A DNA stretch of 64,000 nt from an uncultured Eubacteriales bacterium (GTDB lineage Bacteria; Bacillota; Clostridia; Oscillospirales; Acutalibacteraceae): contig CAKSSR010000005.1 in NCBI GenBank assembly GCA_934489735.1, positions 1 to 64,000 on the forward strand. The letters are read 5' to 3'. The number at the start of each line of letters is the position of its first letter. Positions within the stretch are counted from its first letter, which is position 1. The notes under the pieces were generated by a model. That model saw nothing but the letters and a program-made list of their open reading frames with translations, was not told the DNA's origin and did not search any database. Shown here one piece after another: positions 34,416 through 44,060 of this stretch. Both the position numbers and the translations under genes were made by a program.

Positions 34416-34464
34416 ATCTTCACCTAAATCCAATATTCAATTTCTAAAATTCCTTATGTTTAGT

Positions 34465-34512
34465 AAAAAAAATAATAAAAAAAGTCATCCAGAAGTGAAA
34501 ATTCCAGATGAC
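34465..34512 (-). terminator. Terminator between tRNA-Arg and the gene at 31839
   Basis: Minus strand: GTCATCTGGAA pairs with TTCTGGATGAC (two wobbles) around TTTTCAC, followed by a long T-rich tract. It ends the tRNA transcript; leaky read-through could feed the repeat-protein gene 50 bases on. Confidence 0.8.
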
Positions 34513-34516
34513 ATCA

Positions 34517-34593
34517 TGGCGTCGCTAAGAGGATTTGAACCTCCGGCCTACCGCTTAGGAGGCGGTCGCTCTATCCAGCTGAGCTATAACGAC
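34517..34593 (-). tRNA. tRNA-Arg (anticodon CCU)
   Basis: Minus strand cloverleaf: acceptor GTCGTTA with TAGCGAC, D arm AGCTCAGCTGGATAGAGC, anticodon stem ACCGC with GCGGT, loop CTCCTAA with anticodon CCT, T arm with GGTTCAAATCC. Discriminator G and CCA are encoded (34517-34520). It lies between two repeat-protein genes of the island. Confidence 0.95.
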
Positions 34594-34672
34594 AATTAAC
34601 GACAGGTAACTCTCAAAAATAAGCAAAGTAGGGATATTAGATTCAGTCAACCAAGCCACCCATCGTTTATCC

Positions 34673-34702
34673 ATTATATCACAGATAACTCATTTATGTC
34701 AA
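34673..34702 (-). promoter_or_regulatory. Promoter of tRNA-Arg, overlapping the end of the gene at 34699
   Basis: Minus strand: TTGACA (34697-34702), 18-base spacer, TATAAT (34673-34678) with an extended TG. The -35 box overlaps the last codons of the 1101-residue protein gene. Confidence 0.8.
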
Positions 34703-37700
34703 GATCTAATTTTCTTTTTTATAAAATTTTTCGTTATTAGATCAATACAATCCATCATTTTCTTAAAGTCTTTAGAAGAAACCTTCTCTACGATTGTTTG
34801 TTTTATTATTTCGTCTATCTCTCTTCCATTCAATTTAAATCCGTACATGTATGATACATAAGAATACTTACTTGCATAATCAATATCCTTACCGATTCGT
34901 AACATATTATCGTAGATTTCTGCCATAAGTCTAGCATCTTTAAGTTTAAACTTCATTTCCATAACCATTTTTATGCAATAATTAATATAATTCTCACTTT
35001 TATTTGACAATTTTCCTTCTTCATATATTTCAGCATAAACCTTTGCCTTATTTTCAGAAAGATATTTTTCAAATAATAGGATCACATAGAAGTCTGCATA
35101 CAAATGGCTTCTACCTCTATTCCTTTCAAACTCATACACTTCGCTTCTCACTCTTGCTTCATCTTCTTTAATATTTCTCACATATACAAGAGTGGCATAG
35201 TAATTTGCATAAATATTAGTCTTTCCTAGACCTTTTTCTTTTAAAAACGTTTCCGTCTGCTTTCTGGCTATTTCTTCGCTTATATTGTCTGCTGCAACTA
35301 TTGTTGCATAATGGTCCGAATATTCATGGTTTTTTCCACTTTTTATTTGCTCACAATAAATTTTAGCTTGTTTTTTTGCATCTTCTATTAAAATTTTTCT
35401 ATCTATGACAAGCATAGCGCAGTAATTTGCATATTCATATCCACCCGACATCTCATTTGTATATACTTCGGTCTGCCTTCTCGCTTGACTTTGACTAAAT
35501 CTGTTATTTACAATCAATTTTGAATAATAATCAGAATACTCTTTGCTTCTACCGGATCTAACCTCTTTTTCATATATCTTTGTCATTTCTCTAGCTCTTG
35601 GTTCATCTACATATTCGATCACTTCCGAATAATGTTCTGCATAAGTCTTACTTTTCTTGCGCACTTCAAATTCCTTTTCATACATGCTAGCTCTTCTATC
35701 TGCCACTTTTTCTTCTAATTTTTTCTCGACAATTAATAAAGAATAGTAATCTGCATATACTTTCCCTCTTCCAGATCTAACCTTTTGCTCATAAATTTCT
35801 GCCCGCTTCCTGGAGTTTTCTTCATTACTGCTGCCTATCAATGATGAATAGTAACTTGCATATTCATAACTCTTGCCCGATTTTCGTTCTTTCTCATATA
35901 TTTCTGCTTTTTTATCAATATCTATATAATTTGTACTAACAGATAGTTCTGCATAGTAATCCGCATATAAAGAATTCTTACCAATTGCAAGTAAATCTTC
36001 ATATATCTTTGCCTGTTTTCTAGCTCTATTATCAGATAAAAGTCTTTCTGTTATCAACAAAGAGTAATAATCTGCATAAAATTTATTCCTGCCATAAGTA
36101 ATTTCTCTGTCGTAGATTTCTGAACGTTTCCTTGCCACTGACTCTCCCACATTACTAAGTCTGCTGGTGATTGATGCATAATAGTCTGCGTAGTTATGGC
36201 TCCTGCCCAATCTTCTTTCCTTTTCATATATTTCTGCTTGCGCTTTAGCCTTTTCTTCATCTATGCAAAAGAATATGTCCGCATAGTACTTCGAGTAGTC
36301 ATGGCTCTTACCCGATTTCATTTTCTCTTCATATACTTCTGACTTCTTTCTAGCCATGTTCTCCCCTACGCTTAAAACTAGATCAATATAATAATTTGCA
36401 TAAAGATAGCTTCTCTTTTCTTCTTTTATCATTTTCTCATATATTTCTGCCTGTTCGCATGCAATTTTATCTGTAGTCCTTGATATCAACGTCGCATAAC
36501 AGTTCGAATAGTCATAGCTCTTTCCTAAATTTCTTGCTTTTTCATATGCCTCCGCTTGAATATTTACTTCTTCTTTATCAAAATACTTAATCAATTCAAG
36601 ATAATAGTCAGCATAAAATCGTCCTTTACCACTTTCAATCAGTTTCTCATATTTCTTTGCTTGACATCTTGCTAATATTTTATTTCTATTTCTTTTCGTA
36701 ACTAACAAAGTATAATAATCTGCATATATTTTACTATTACCTGATGCAATTGTATCATCATATACTTTAGCCTGTTCTCTTGCTACCTTTTCATCGGAAT
36801 ACATCACTAGCGCAGCATAACAATCAGCATAATCTTCACTTTTCCCTGCTTTTATTTCCTTTTCATATGTCTCAGTCTGACGCCTTGCCTTAGCTTCATC
36901 GTTGATATATTTAAATATATTTAAATAATATCTAGCATAAACTATACTTTTTCCTTCCCTAGCCACCAGATCTTCATATTTTTCTGCTTGTTTTCTAAGT
37001 TGAATCTCTTCTTCACATTCACTGGCAGCAAGTGCTGCATAGTAATCTGCATAAAGTGGGCTCTTTCCTGATTTAATTTCTTTATTATATATATCAGATT
37101 GCTTTCTGGCCGTCTCCTCATCTGAATGCATAATCAACATAGAGTAATAATCTGCATAGTCATGCTCTTTTCCACTTGTTCTTTCTCTGTCATATATTTC
37201 AGATTGCTTGGCTGCCGTATCTTTATCTAAATGTTCAATCAGATCTATATAATGTTCTGCATAGAGTGGGCTTTTCCCTTCCTGTAGTAATTTATCGTAC
37301 ACTTCTGCCTTTTCCCTTGCTTCATCTTGACCAACTTTTCGACTCACTGTAAGGATTGCAAAATAATCTGAATAAAAATAACTTTTTCCCAACTTTCGCT
37401 CATTCAAGTATGTATCAGTTAAAGCCTCAGCTAAAGACTTGTCAATATTTTTGCAAACAATTAAACATGCATAGTAACTCGCATACTTTTTATTCTTGCC
37501 AGCTTTCATTTCATTCTCATATATTTCTGCACATTTTCTTGCTTTTTCTTTTCCCACTTTAATTTCAAGTAACGAATAGTAATCTGCATAAGCATGACTC
37601 TTACCTGAGATAATTTCTTGCTCATATATACTTGAACGCATTCTAATTTGTTCTTCATTAAGCTTCGAAGTCATAACCAATTCGGAATAATAGTTTGAAT

Positions 37701-38004
37701 ATGTCGCACTTTTTCCTAAATTTATCTCTTTTTCATAGACTTTTGCCTGCCTTCCTGCTATATCCTCTTTCATATTTCTTTTTATAACCAACATGGCATA
37801 ATACTTAGAATAAATACAACTCTTCCCTTTTCTTATTTCCGCATTATATATTGCTGCCTGTTTCTCTTCCAAATTCTTCTCCACTTTTAATTTTTCTTCA
37901 TCATGGCTAAACTCATCCAAGTCAATTGATAAAACATTCTTACAATTTACTAATAGACCAATCCCCAATGCATATACCATTACTATAATTTTCAAACTAG
38001 ACAT
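34699..38004 (-). CDS. Secreted 37-residue-repeat protein R2 (largest, about 28 units)
   Basis: A 1101-residue protein with an N-terminal signal peptide (IIVMVYALGIGLLVNCKNVLS). From residue 50 to 1060 it is an almost uninterrupted array of about 28 repeats; typical cores are SGKSHAYADYYSLLE, KSGKSPLYADYYAALA and RSGRGKVYADYYSLLI, each followed by a linker and a helix like ARKQAEIYEKEI. A short non-repeat cap ends in KNFIKKKIRS. The regular two-helix units predict a long alpha-solenoid. Start ATG 38004 follows TTTAGGAGGAAGT. No anchor motif or catalytic motif is seen. Role unknown; surface or host binding is inference. Confidence 0.85.
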   Translation of the reverse strand: MSSLKIIVMVYALGIGLLVNCKNVLSIDLDEFSHDEEKLKVEKNLEEKQAAIYNAEIRKGKSCIYSKYYAMLVIKRNMKEDIAGRQAKVYEKEINLGKSATYSNYYSELVMTSKLNEEQIRMRSSIYEQEIISGKSHAYADYYSLLEIKVGKEKARKCAEIYENEMKAGKNKKYASYYACLIVCKNIDKSLAEALTDTYLNERKLGKSYFYSDYFAILTVSRKVGQDEAREKAEVYDKLLQEGKSPLYAEHYIDLIEHLDKDTAAKQSEIYDRERTSGKEHDYADYYSMLIMHSDEETARKQSDIYNKEIKSGKSPLYADYYAALAASECEEEIQLRKQAEKYEDLVAREGKSIVYARYYLNIFKYINDEAKARRQTETYEKEIKAGKSEDYADCYAALVMYSDEKVAREQAKVYDDTIASGNSKIYADYYTLLVTKRNRNKILARCQAKKYEKLIESGKGRFYADYYLELIKYFDKEEVNIQAEAYEKARNLGKSYDYSNCYATLISRTTDKIACEQAEIYEKMIKEEKRSYLYANYYIDLVLSVGENMARKKSEVYEEKMKSGKSHDYSKYYADIFFCIDEEKAKAQAEIYEKERRLGRSHNYADYYASITSRLSNVGESVARKRSEIYDREITYGRNKFYADYYSLLITERLLSDNRARKQAKIYEDLLAIGKNSLYADYYAELSVSTNYIDIDKKAEIYEKERKSGKSYEYASYYSSLIGSSNEENSRKRAEIYEQKVRSGRGKVYADYYSLLIVEKKLEEKVADRRASMYEKEFEVRKKSKTYAEHYSEVIEYVDEPRAREMTKIYEKEVRSGRSKEYSDYYSKLIVNNRFSQSQARRQTEVYTNEMSGGYEYANYCAMLVIDRKILIEDAKKQAKIYCEQIKSGKNHEYSDHYATIVAADNISEEIARKQTETFLKEKGLGKTNIYANYYATLVYVRNIKEDEARVRSEVYEFERNRGRSHLYADFYVILLFEKYLSENKAKVYAEIYEEGKLSNKSENYINYCIKMVMEMKFKLKDARLMAEIYDNMLRIGKDIDYASKYSYVSYMYGFKLNGREIDEIIKQTIVEKVSSKDFKKMMDCIDLITKNFIKKKIRS

Positions 38005-38042
38005 ACTTCCTCCTAAACTAAATCAATAAATATTCAGCCATT

Positions 38043-38051
38043 ATTCTACCA
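38043..38051 (-). promoter_or_regulatory. Possible extended -10 of the gene at 34699
   Basis: TGGTAGAAT on the minus strand, about 40 bases before the start codon and only about 25 bases from the stop of the preceding gene. No good -35 box is seen. Confidence 0.4.
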
Positions 38052-38074
38052 CATTCACATCAAACTGCCAAATG

Positions 38075-41017
38075 CTAATATGGTATTGACATATCCCTAG
38101 ATCTGTTTCCATCTGAATCATTTAGAACAAAGCTTCTTACGTAATAGTCAGCATCTTCGCAACTCTTGCCACTTAGTACTTCTTTTTCATATACTGATGC
38201 CACTCCTCTAGCCGTTGCTTCATCAACCTTTCTAAATCCAAGTAACATTACAAAATAGCTCGAATATTCCTTGCTATGACCGTTCTCAACTATTTCTTTT
38301 TCATACCTGTTTGCCATTACATCGGCATCCTTTTCATTGACATTTTTAAATACCGTCAACATTATGTAAAATTCTAAATAATTCTTACTCTTTCCTTCTT
38401 TGCTTTTCTTGTCGCATATATCCGCAGCTATTCTTGCTTTGTCCTCATGAAGTCCACTTGAGATTAAAAACACATACCAATTGGCATAGCTTTTACTTTT
38501 TCCATCTCTTACTTCTTTATCATAGCATTCAGCTTCTAACGCTGCCTTTGTTTTATTTGACTTTCCTGATACAATTAATGATGCATAGTAGTCTGCATAA
38601 TCAGCTGTCTTACCATTTATCAATTCTTCTTCATATATTTTTGCTTGTTTTCTTGCATCTGATATTGATAGCCCTTTATTTTTAATCAAGTCCGTGTAGT
38701 ATTTTGAATAAAGCTCACTTTTTTCTGACCTTGCCTCTCTTTCTTCAAAGTCTATACTTCTTTTTACAACCTCTTCGTAATCATTTCTTGCCGATAATAA
38801 AAGATAATAATCCCCATATGGACATTTTGTATTTGCTTCCATTTCATTTTCATATCTATTTGCCTGATATGAAGCTATCTTTTTATCATAATGCCTCTCT
38901 AATAATAACTCAGCATAATATCCTGCATAGTATCTACTTCTTCCACATTTCATCTCTGATTCATATACTTCTGCCAATTGTTCTGATAATCTGTCATTGC
39001 AATGCTTCACTACTCTCGAAATTGCATAACAGTCAGCATAGAAGTGACTTTCCCCAGCATTTCTTTGTTGCTCATACTCTTTTGCTACTTCTGTCGCTGT
39101 GCTATCGTCTAATCCACATAATGTTTTTATCAATGCAAAATAGTCTGAATATACCTCGCTCTTGCCTGATTTCTTTGTTTTATCATATATCTCTGCTTGC
39201 CTCTCTATTAAACCTTCGTCAAACCTTCTATCTATCATCGATTTGATATAATAATGTGCAAAATCGTGACTTTTACCTTCAAGTCTAACTTTTTTTGAAT
39301 ATATTGCCGCATACTTTCTAGCTGCGGCCTCGCTTAGCTCTGTCTTAACAGTTAATGATGCATAACACATTGCATATGCCATACTTTTTCTTTTCTTTAT
39401 CTCTGTTTCGTATACCTTTGCTATATCATCTGCTAATTTTGTATCCATGCCTCCGCAGACTACTAAAATTGAATAATAATCTGAATAAATGCTGCTATGA
39501 TCCGACCTTATTGATGATTCATATACTTCCGTTCTTTTTCTCGCCATATCCTCTGGGATATCGCCTCTTGAAATTAGATTCATATAGTAACCCGCATACG
39601 TCACAGTCTTTCCCTGAATCAATTCATTTTCATACAATTCTGCCTTTTTTCTTAATTCTGCATCTTCAAAAGTATTATTCCATTGCATTTTCATTATTTT
39701 ATCTATACTGTCTCTATACTTTTCAACGCATAATGAAGCATAGTAGTCTGCATATTCATGACTTTTAGCACTTTTTACTTCTTGATCATATATTCTAATC
39801 CTAAAATCAAATCTAGTTCTGTCTTCACTAGTCCACTTTGCTTTACTTTCATCACGTAATCTCAATAAAATGCTATAATATCTCACTGTCTTATCATGAT
39901 ATCTCATACATTTTTTTAAGTATTTATAAGAACTCGCTATATCACGTGCCGCCCCCATAGTTCGTCCATCACCTGCCATTAAGTCTACAACAAAAGCTGC
40001 ATAATCTCTTAATTCTACTTCTTCCTCAATATTACTTGCTTGAAAACGCACCTTGCGGTTTTCGTCCACATAGATCTTAGCAAAATAATCCGCCTTATCT
40101 TCGCTCATCCCATATAATACGCTGGCCTTAGCAAAATAATCCGAATAGTCGAATCCACAACCTTGATTCATCTTACTTTCAAATACTTCTGCCTGCCTTC
40201 TTGCAACAGGTTCAAATAACATTCTTCTATCCTGAGTCAATATTGCATAATAATTTGCATATATTTCGCTTTTCCCTGACATTATTTCCTTTTCAAATGC
40301 TTTTGCTTGTCTTTCTATTAGCTCTCTACAAAACAATATTTTATGTGAATTCCCTGCATAATAGGCTGCATACACTTCGCTCTTACCAGCTTTAATCTGT
40401 TCTTCATAATACGAAGCATCCAATCTACCAGCACCAAATCTTCCCGAAACATAAAAAAATCTTCCTGGGCGCATCCAACGTTCAGTAAAATAGTCTGCAT
40501 AAGGATGACTTTTCCCACATATTCTTTCCCTTTCATAAATTTCAGATCGCCATCTTGCTTCCTCTTCTTCGACACCTCTTTCAACTACCAACATTGAGTA
40601 GTAATCTGCATAAAAATGGCCCTTACCTTGTTCTCTTTCCTCATCATATATACACTTTTTCTTTTTACTTCTTATCTCAGCTATTTCTTCAAGCGTCAAG
40701 TTATCTTCTACTATTTCTACTTTACCTTTCTTTACTCTACTAACTGGTTTCTTTTTCTTTTGCAATCTTTTATTAATTTCTTCTTCATCTCTATCAGATA
40801 GGTATTCAACCGGTTCATTTTCATAGCTTGGCTCTCCATTAAGAGAACTAGTTGACTTAGTTGATTCTGCATCTTCACGATCTACTTCCCATAAATAACA
40901 GCAAATTGGTTCATTTTCTGATGTTGTTGAATCAATTGCTAGTATTCCTGTTCCAATAATAGCACTCAATCCAATTACGTAAGCTGAAGTTTTTAATAAT
41001 TTATTTATACTTTTCAT
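38075..41017 (-). CDS. Secreted 37-residue-repeat protein R3
   Basis: About 980 residues from ATG 41017 (MKSINKLLKTSAY), preceded by GGAGGGAACA; a longer in-frame extension to 41092 has no signal. The signal peptide is SAYVIGLSAIIGTGILA. A charged, variable segment of about 75 residues (RLQKKKKPVSRVKKGKVE) precedes about 22 repeat units such as QGKGHFYADYYSMLV, SGKSEIYANYYAILT and NGKTADYADYYASLI. One stretch near residues 290-350 is degenerate. The C-terminus is hydrophilic. Its promoter carries the upstream element shared with the genes at 41955 and 60179. Confidence 0.83.
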   Translation of the reverse strand: MKSINKLLKTSAYVIGLSAIIGTGILAIDSTTSENEPICCYLWEVDREDAESTKSTSSLNGEPSYENEPVEYLSDRDEEEINKRLQKKKKPVSRVKKGKVEIVEDNLTLEEIAEIRSKKKKCIYDEEREQGKGHFYADYYSMLVVERGVEEEEARWRSEIYERERICGKSHPYADYFTERWMRPGRFFYVSGRFGAGRLDASYYEEQIKAGKSEVYAAYYAGNSHKILFCRELIERQAKAFEKEIMSGKSEIYANYYAILTQDRRMLFEPVARRQAEVFESKMNQGCGFDYSDYFAKASVLYGMSEDKADYFAKIYVDENRKVRFQASNIEEEVELRDYAAFVVDLMAGDGRTMGAARDIASSYKYLKKCMRYHDKTVRYYSILLRLRDESKAKWTSEDRTRFDFRIRIYDQEVKSAKSHEYADYYASLCVEKYRDSIDKIMKMQWNNTFEDAELRKKAELYENELIQGKTVTYAGYYMNLISRGDIPEDMARKRTEVYESSIRSDHSSIYSDYYSILVVCGGMDTKLADDIAKVYETEIKKRKSMAYAMCYASLTVKTELSEAAARKYAAIYSKKVRLEGKSHDFAHYYIKSMIDRRFDEGLIERQAEIYDKTKKSGKSEVYSDYFALIKTLCGLDDSTATEVAKEYEQQRNAGESHFYADCYAISRVVKHCNDRLSEQLAEVYESEMKCGRSRYYAGYYAELLLERHYDKKIASYQANRYENEMEANTKCPYGDYYLLLSARNDYEEVVKRSIDFEEREARSEKSELYSKYYTDLIKNKGLSISDARKQAKIYEEELINGKTADYADYYASLIVSGKSNKTKAALEAECYDKEVRDGKSKSYANWYVFLISSGLHEDKARIAADICDKKSKEGKSKNYLEFYIMLTVFKNVNEKDADVMANRYEKEIVENGHSKEYSSYFVMLLGFRKVDEATARGVASVYEKEVLSGKSCEDADYYVRSFVLNDSDGNRSRDMSIPY

Positions 41018-41061
41018 TGTTCCCTCCAAAATTCTCTCCAAAATTTTTTCTTTACATAAAT

Positions 41062-41112
41062 ATTTTAACACATTTTCATTATCATTTCTCACATTTAACA
41101 GAAATTTAATAT
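41062..41112 (-). promoter_or_regulatory. Shared upstream element plus extended -10, gene at 38075
   Basis: Minus strand: ATATTAAATTTCTGTTAA (41095-41112), exactly 24 bases, then TGTTAAAAT (41062-41070). The same element, 24-base gap and TG-x-TAxAAT box recur before the genes at 41955 and 60179. No good -35 box is present. Confidence 0.65.
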
Positions 41113-41208
41113 TTTTCTTTACTTTTGATTAAATTTTATTGCTTTATTCATTCTTTATAAAGCCCTATCGACGTTCGATTTCTTAAAATTTTCATATTCT
41201 TTTCAAAA

Positions 41209-41242
41209 AAAAATCAAGAGCCGTGCAAAAAGCACAGCCCTC
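41209..41242 (-). terminator. Intrinsic terminator after the gene at 41263
   Basis: Minus strand: GAGGGCTGTGC pairs with GCACGGCTCTT (wobbles) around a short T loop, followed by GATTTTTTTTT. Confidence 0.8.
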
Positions 41243-41262
41243 ACTCTCTAATTTGAAATAAA

Positions 41263-41895
41263 TTACTTCATTGAATCTACTATAGCCTTAGCTTCTTCTA
41301 AACTTTTACCAGATTCTACTAAACTTTCAAATACTTCTGCTTTTTTTGTTGCTAATTCCTCGCTCATTCCACCAGCTATTAAATCTGTGCGATAAGCATC
41401 AAAGAAATTCATTCTTTTTGCTTCTGGTTTCTTCTCAGCTTCAACAGTTTCGACTCTTTTAACCGGACGGAACCTTCCTATTAGACATGCTTCCATTTCC
41501 TCAAGGCTATGACCTGCTTTAATTTCTTCCTCTGCTACTTCTGCAGCTCTACTTGCTTCAAGTCCATCTCTTCCTTCAATCATTAGCCTTACAAAGAAGT
41601 GCGAATAAATGTCGCTTTTACCACTTCTACGGATATCTCGAACTCCATTGTAATAATCTTCAGTAAACTTTTCTGCATGTTTCCTAGCCTGTTCTTCGCT
41701 CATACCACGTATAATTATTAATCTAGCATAGTACTGAGCATAAATATCACATTTTCCTTCTTGAATCTCTCTAGCATAAACCCGCTCGAAATTTGCTGAG
41801 TCCGCATCGTTTAATTGCATTGCCATTGAGCTCATTCCTGATAACATCATTCCTAATCCTAACGCACAGATTGATAATTTTAATAACTTTTTCAT
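41263..41895 (-). CDS. Short secreted 37-residue-repeat protein R4
   Basis: A 210-residue member from ATG 41895, after GGGAGGG. The signal peptide (MKKLLKLSICALGLGMMLSG, then MSSMAM) is the version shared by most of the island. Two clear repeats follow (GKCDIYAQYYARLI, GKSDIYSHFFVRLM), one degenerate unit, a basic linker (RRPVKR-like, FRPVKRVETVEAEKKPEAKR), and a C-terminal cap ESGKSLEEAKAIVDSMK, which matches the end of the protein encoded upstream (QSGKSVEEARVIANGIK). It is the last gene of a two-gene operon. Confidence 0.82.
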   Translation of the reverse strand: MKKLLKLSICALGLGMMLSGMSSMAMQLNDADSANFERVYAREIQEGKCDIYAQYYARLIIIRGMSEEQARKHAEKFTEDYYNGVRDIRRSGKSDIYSHFFVRLMIEGRDGLEASRAAEVAEEEIKAGHSLEEMEACLIGRFRPVKRVETVEAEKKPEAKRMNFFDAYRTDLIAGGMSEELATKKAEVFESLVESGKSLEEAKAIVDSMK

Positions 41896-41954
41896 TTTAT
41901 TTCCCTCCCGATTCTTATAAATCCATATATCCTTCAATTCTCGTCTGTTAATTA

Positions 41955-43871
41955 TTACTTTATTCCGTTTGCTATTACTCTAGCTTCTTCGACACTTTTT
42001 CCTGATTGTACTAAGCGTTCATATACTTGCGCTTTTGCCTCAGCTAAGTATTGGTCTACGCCTCTCATTATTGCATTTGCATAGTAGTCTGCATATAAAT
42101 AGCTCCTACCTTCTATAATTTTCTCTTCAAATATTGATGCTTGTTTTTTTGCTGAATCTTTGTTCATTCCACTAATTATTAATTTTTCATAATATAGCGC
42201 ATATGTAACACTATTCCCTTTTGCTACCTCGTTTGCTGCAATATTTTTTTCCTCTGCAGCTACCTTTTTGTTCACTTCTTTGCCAGCTGCTTCAGCATGT
42301 TTACGCTCATTCTCTTCCTTTTCAAACATTTGTCTTTCAAATGCTAATGCCTTTTTTCTAGCTGTTCTTTCATCCATTCCATCAACAACTAATAGTTTTG
42401 CAAAATAAGAAGCATATGTTTTACTTTGTCCTGCTCTTATTTCTTTTTCTACTACAATTGCCTGCCTTCTAGCTAACTCTTCCTGTTCTTTTCTACTAGC
42501 TACCGCTTCTGCAACATCAGAGTCAGAGCCACTTTTTCCTAAGCCTTTTCTCTCAAATTCTTCTGCTTGCCTTCTTGCTACCTCTTCTCTTGCTCCCCAG
42601 ATTACTAGTTCTGCATAACAATTTGCATATATTTCGCTTCTTCCCATCGTTAGCTCTTTCTCTACTATCTTTGCTAATCTCCTAGCTACTGCTTCACTCT
42701 TTCCCTTGATGATTGCTGCTGCATAGCAATTAGCATAAAACTCGCTAGCTCCTTCTCTTAATTCTCTTTCAAATATTTCTGCTTGTTTTCTTGCCTCTCT
42801 CTCTTCCACGCCATTAACTATTAATTTTGCATAATAGAATGCATACTTTTCGCTATATCCTTTAATCATTTCTTTCTCTGCTATGCCTATTAAGTCTCTA
42901 GCTACCTCTCCGCGACGTCTTTCCGGACGATAAGCTCTTCTCTCTGCTTGTCTTCTTGCATCTCTTTCACTTAAGCCATCAACTATTAGCTTTGCATAAC
43001 GAAGCGCATATTCTTTACTTTTTCCAATTTTAGCTTCCTCTTCTGCTATACTTGCTTGTCTCTCAGCATTTTCTCGACTTCTTCCGTTACAAATTGCCTC
43101 TGCATAGCAATGCGAATAAATCTTGGTCCTTCCTTCTATCATCATTTTATCATATATTGCTGCTTGTTTTCTTGCTGTTTCTTCTTCTAAATTGCCAAGT
43201 ACTATTAGTTTAGCATAATAAAATGCATATGTTGTACTTTTCCCTTTTCTTGATGTTTCTGCTTCTGATATTTCTGCTATTTTCGCAGCTGTTTTTGCAT
43301 CTATTCCTCTAGAAACTGCTTTTGCAAAGAAGATTGCAAATTCACAGCTCTTACCCTCCGCAAGCATTTGCTCAACTAACATATCCTCTCTAAATGGAGC
43401 GACAACATCTTCTCTTGCTCTTTTATGATCAAGTATTATCATTTTAGCTTTACGAGCTGCTATTTCGCTTTTTACGCCTGAAGCTCTTTCTTCTTCATAT
43501 ATTGATGCTCTTAATTCTGCTTCCTCTACACCAACACCCTCTAAGACAATTAGTTCAGCATAATGTCTTGCATAGAAGCGACCTTTTCCCTCTCGCATCT
43601 TTTTATCATATACCGCTGCACATTTTGCTGCTGTATCCCTGTTCATTCTCCTTATTGCAACCAATTTAGCATAATACCTAGCATAGCAATCACTTTTGCC
43701 AGCTGCCATTGCTTCTCTGTAGACATTATCAAATGTCAAATCATTATTTTCCTCTAACCTCATTCGTTTTGGTCGATTGTTTCCTTCCATTGCCATTGAA
43801 TTTATTCCTGACAACATCATTCCCAATCCCAATACACATGTAGATATTTTTAATAAATTATTCTTTTTCAT
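41955..43871 (-). CDS. Secreted 37-residue-repeat protein R5
   Basis: A 638-residue member from ATG 43871, after ATGGAGGAAAT. The shared signal peptide (STCVLGLGMMLSGINSMAM) is followed by a basic patch RPKRMRLEE just after the cleavage site, then about 14 repeats such as GKSDCYARYYAKLV, GKSTTYAFYYAKLIV and GRSYLYADYYANAI. Repeats here are shorter and carry more Arg. A charged insert (near 490-530) separates the last units. The end is the cap GKSVEEARVIANGIK. It has its own promoter with the shared upstream element and is followed by the short gene at 41263. Confidence 0.83.
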   Translation of the reverse strand: MKKNNLLKISTCVLGLGMMLSGINSMAMEGNNRPKRMRLEENNDLTFDNVYREAMAAGKSDCYARYYAKLVAIRRMNRDTAAKCAAVYDKKMREGKGRFYARHYAELIVLEGVGVEEAELRASIYEEERASGVKSEIAARKAKMIILDHKRAREDVVAPFREDMLVEQMLAEGKSCEFAIFFAKAVSRGIDAKTAAKIAEISEAETSRKGKSTTYAFYYAKLIVLGNLEEETARKQAAIYDKMMIEGRTKIYSHCYAEAICNGRSRENAERQASIAEEEAKIGKSKEYALRYAKLIVDGLSERDARRQAERRAYRPERRRGEVARDLIGIAEKEMIKGYSEKYAFYYAKLIVNGVEEREARKQAEIFERELREGASEFYANCYAAAIIKGKSEAVARRLAKIVEKELTMGRSEIYANCYAELVIWGAREEVARRQAEEFERKGLGKSGSDSDVAEAVASRKEQEELARRQAIVVEKEIRAGQSKTYASYFAKLLVVDGMDERTARKKALAFERQMFEKEENERKHAEAAGKEVNKKVAAEEKNIAANEVAKGNSVTYALYYEKLIISGMNKDSAKKQASIFEEKIIEGRSYLYADYYANAIMRGVDQYLAEAKAQVYERLVQSGKSVEEARVIANGIK

Positions 43872-43904
43872 ATTTGTATTTCCTCCATAATTTTTTATAC
43901 TCAT

Positions 43905-43966
43905 ATTATATCATATATTCCAGCCAATTTCTTGAATTTAACATAATCTTAACATAAATTTAATAT
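43905..43966 (-). promoter_or_regulatory. Shared upstream element plus extended -10, gene at 41955
   Basis: Minus strand: ATATTAAATTTATGTTAA (43949-43966), a second ATTATGTTAA copy (43938-43947), 24 bases, then TGATATAAT (43905-43913). The gap of 24 is counted from the inner copy. Two copies at 11-base phase suggest a protein binding the same face of the helix. Confidence 0.7.
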
Positions 43967-44060
43967 ATTCTCATTATGTTATAAATTTTTTTAACTTTTA
44001 CTTACTCTATCATAAATTAATATACTACTTTAATATACTAATTCAATTTTTATCTAGTCA

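Noticed and set aside
34699..38004. EPIYA-like tyrosine phosphorylation motifs (SEIYA, SDIYA)
   Set aside because: The Tyr-Ala is part of the periodic helix core (YADYYA) in every unit, so packing in the solenoid explains it better; the EPIYA proline is absent.
34699..38004. Sel1 or TPR repeats
   Set aside because: The unit length is similar (37 versus 34-44), but the conserved Gly/Ala pattern of Sel1 and the W-x-x-LG pattern of TPR are missing.
38704..39246. Long plus-strand frames opposite the repeat genes (for example 180 residues here)
   Set aside because: They are Leu/His-rich antisense shadows of repetitive coding sequence, without ribosome-binding sites or family features.
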